This document shows, one piece after another, positions 5,850-6,382 of a stretch of 6,382 nucleotides of DNA. Numbering within the stretch: position 1 is the first letter of the stretch; each line of letters opens with the position of its first letter. Made by a program: the position numbers and the translations under genes. The notes beneath the pieces were generated by a model. The model saw only the letters and a list, made by a program, of their open reading frames with translations, was not told the origin of the DNA and ran no database searches. Origin of the DNA: Clostridiaceae bacterium (GTDB taxonomy: Bacteria > Bacillota > Clostridia > Saccharofermentanales > UBA5734); the NCBI GenBank assembly GCA_012522285.1, contig JAAYKS010000165.1, positions 1 to 6,382 on the forward strand, given 5' to 3'.

Positions 5850-6382
5850 ATGGAGGAACGAGTCAGGGCACTCCTCCGGGAAATCGAGGCGTCCCATCGG
5901 CAGATCCTGGGAGATAAACTCACAGGCCTCTATGTCCACGGCTCCCTCGCGTTCGGGTGCTTTCGCTGGGAGACCGGCGACATCGACTATCTGATCGTGG
6001 TCAAAGAACCGCTGTCCACCCCTGAGAAGGTCGAGCTGATCGAAGCGTTGCTCCGGATCGACCGGGCCGCTCCGCCCAAAGGGCTGGAGATGAGCGTCGT
6101 ACTGGAACAGCACTGCCGGGACTTTGTCTACCCGACCCCGTTCGATCTTCATTTTTCCAACCTGCACAAAGAAAAAGCCCGCCAGGATCCGGCCGCTTAC
6201 TGCGGATGGATGCACGGCGAGGACAAAGACCTCGCGGCCCACTTCGCGGTGGTGCGTGAGGTCGGCTTTGCGTTGTTCGGAGCGCCGGTCGAGGAGGTCT
6301 TCGCCCCGGTGCCCCGGGAGGCGTTTCTGGACAGCCTCCGGTATGACATCGCGGACGCGGCTGACGGGATGAAGGACAATCC
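5850..6382 (+). CDS. AadA-like nucleotidyltransferase (NTP_transf_2 plus DUF4111-type C-terminus), 3' truncated
   Basis: The ATG at 5850 opens a frame of 177 codons that runs off the window. GAGGAA (5835-5840), at the end of the MATE gene, lies 9 nt upstream as ribosome binding site. The N-terminal half has the polymerase-beta-type nucleotidyltransferase motif: HGSLAFGC (30-37), then GDIDYLIVV (43-51) with metal ligands D44 and D46. A third acidic residue, E80 in GLEMSVVLE (78-86), stands where AadA/ANT(9) enzymes have their catalytic glutamate. The second half (HFSNLHKEKA at 101-110, GEDKDLAAHFAVV at 123-135, LFGAPVEEVFAPVPREAF at 142-159) fits the helical DUF4111/adenylyltransferase C-terminal domain. 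Relatives transfer AMP from ATP to streptomycin- or spectinomycin-type aminoglycosides. Full AadA-like proteins have about 260 residues, so roughly a third is missing. Chromosomal members of this family may have other substrates, so resistance is not shown. Confidence 0.9.
   Translation, partial: MEERVRALLREIEASHRQILGDKLTGLYVHGSLAFGCFRWETGDIDYLIVVKEPLSTPEKVELIEALLRIDRAAPPKGLEMSVVLEQHCRDFVYPTPFDLHFSNLHKEKARQDPAAYCGWMHGEDKDLAAHFAVVREVGFALFGAPVEEVFAPVPREAFLDSLRYDIADAADGMKDN

Noticed and set aside
5054..5917. A 287-codon open frame on the + strand, overlapping the MATE gene in another frame.
   Set aside because: Its composition is Gly/Arg/Pro/His-rich, typical of an out-of-frame reading. The MATE frame is clearly conserved here.

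Overview
This is a GC-rich window (about 60% by eye) that is almost fully coding. No 16S rRNA or other taxonomic marker is present. Three things fit a high-GC member of the Clostridia or a related Firmicutes lineage: a stand-alone PTS_EIIC_2-type permease, a moxR/DUF58/DUF4129 operon, and a MepA-like MATE exporter paired with a DUF4111-type nucleotidyltransferase. The taxonomic assignment is inference. I see no tRNA, rRNA, insertion sequence, phage gene or CRISPR array.

Layout. (1) 1-708, + strand: the C-terminal 235 residues of a PTS EIIC-like membrane permease, cut by the window edge, followed by a strong intrinsic terminator at 732-774. (2) 796-4197, - strand: a tightly packed three-gene operon reading right to left. 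It encodes a MoxR AAA+ ATPase (4197-3238), a DUF58 protein (3230-2100, 7 nt gap) and an eight-helix membrane protein with a DUF4129-like cytosolic tail (2103-796, ATGA overlap). (3) 4198-4388: a divergent regulatory region. (4) 4389-5843, + strand: a MATE multidrug/Na+ antiporter. Six nucleotides later comes an AadA-like nucleotidyltransferase (5850 to the window end, 3' truncated).

How the genes may work together. MoxR and DUF58 proteins usually pair with a third partner, often a TgpA-type transglutaminase (membrane helices, extracytoplasmic transglutaminase core, one helix, DUF4129 tail). Here the third gene keeps the membrane scaffold and the tail. In place of the enzyme it has only a short Thr/Pro/Gly-rich linker, so it looks like a non-catalytic version of that system. 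On the other side, the exporter and the nucleotidyltransferase form what looks like a two-gene drug-handling unit.

The least expected signal is in the divergent region. It holds overlapping -10 elements facing both ways and a 15-codon ORF (4282-4329) with a strong ribosome binding site and a Cys-x-x-Cys motif. It also holds a hairpin that covers part of the MATE ribosome binding site and competes with an alternative upstream pairing. Together these resemble a leader-peptide translational attenuator. That reading is a hypothesis, because a second promoter candidate downstream of the short ORF's start would leave it untranscribed.
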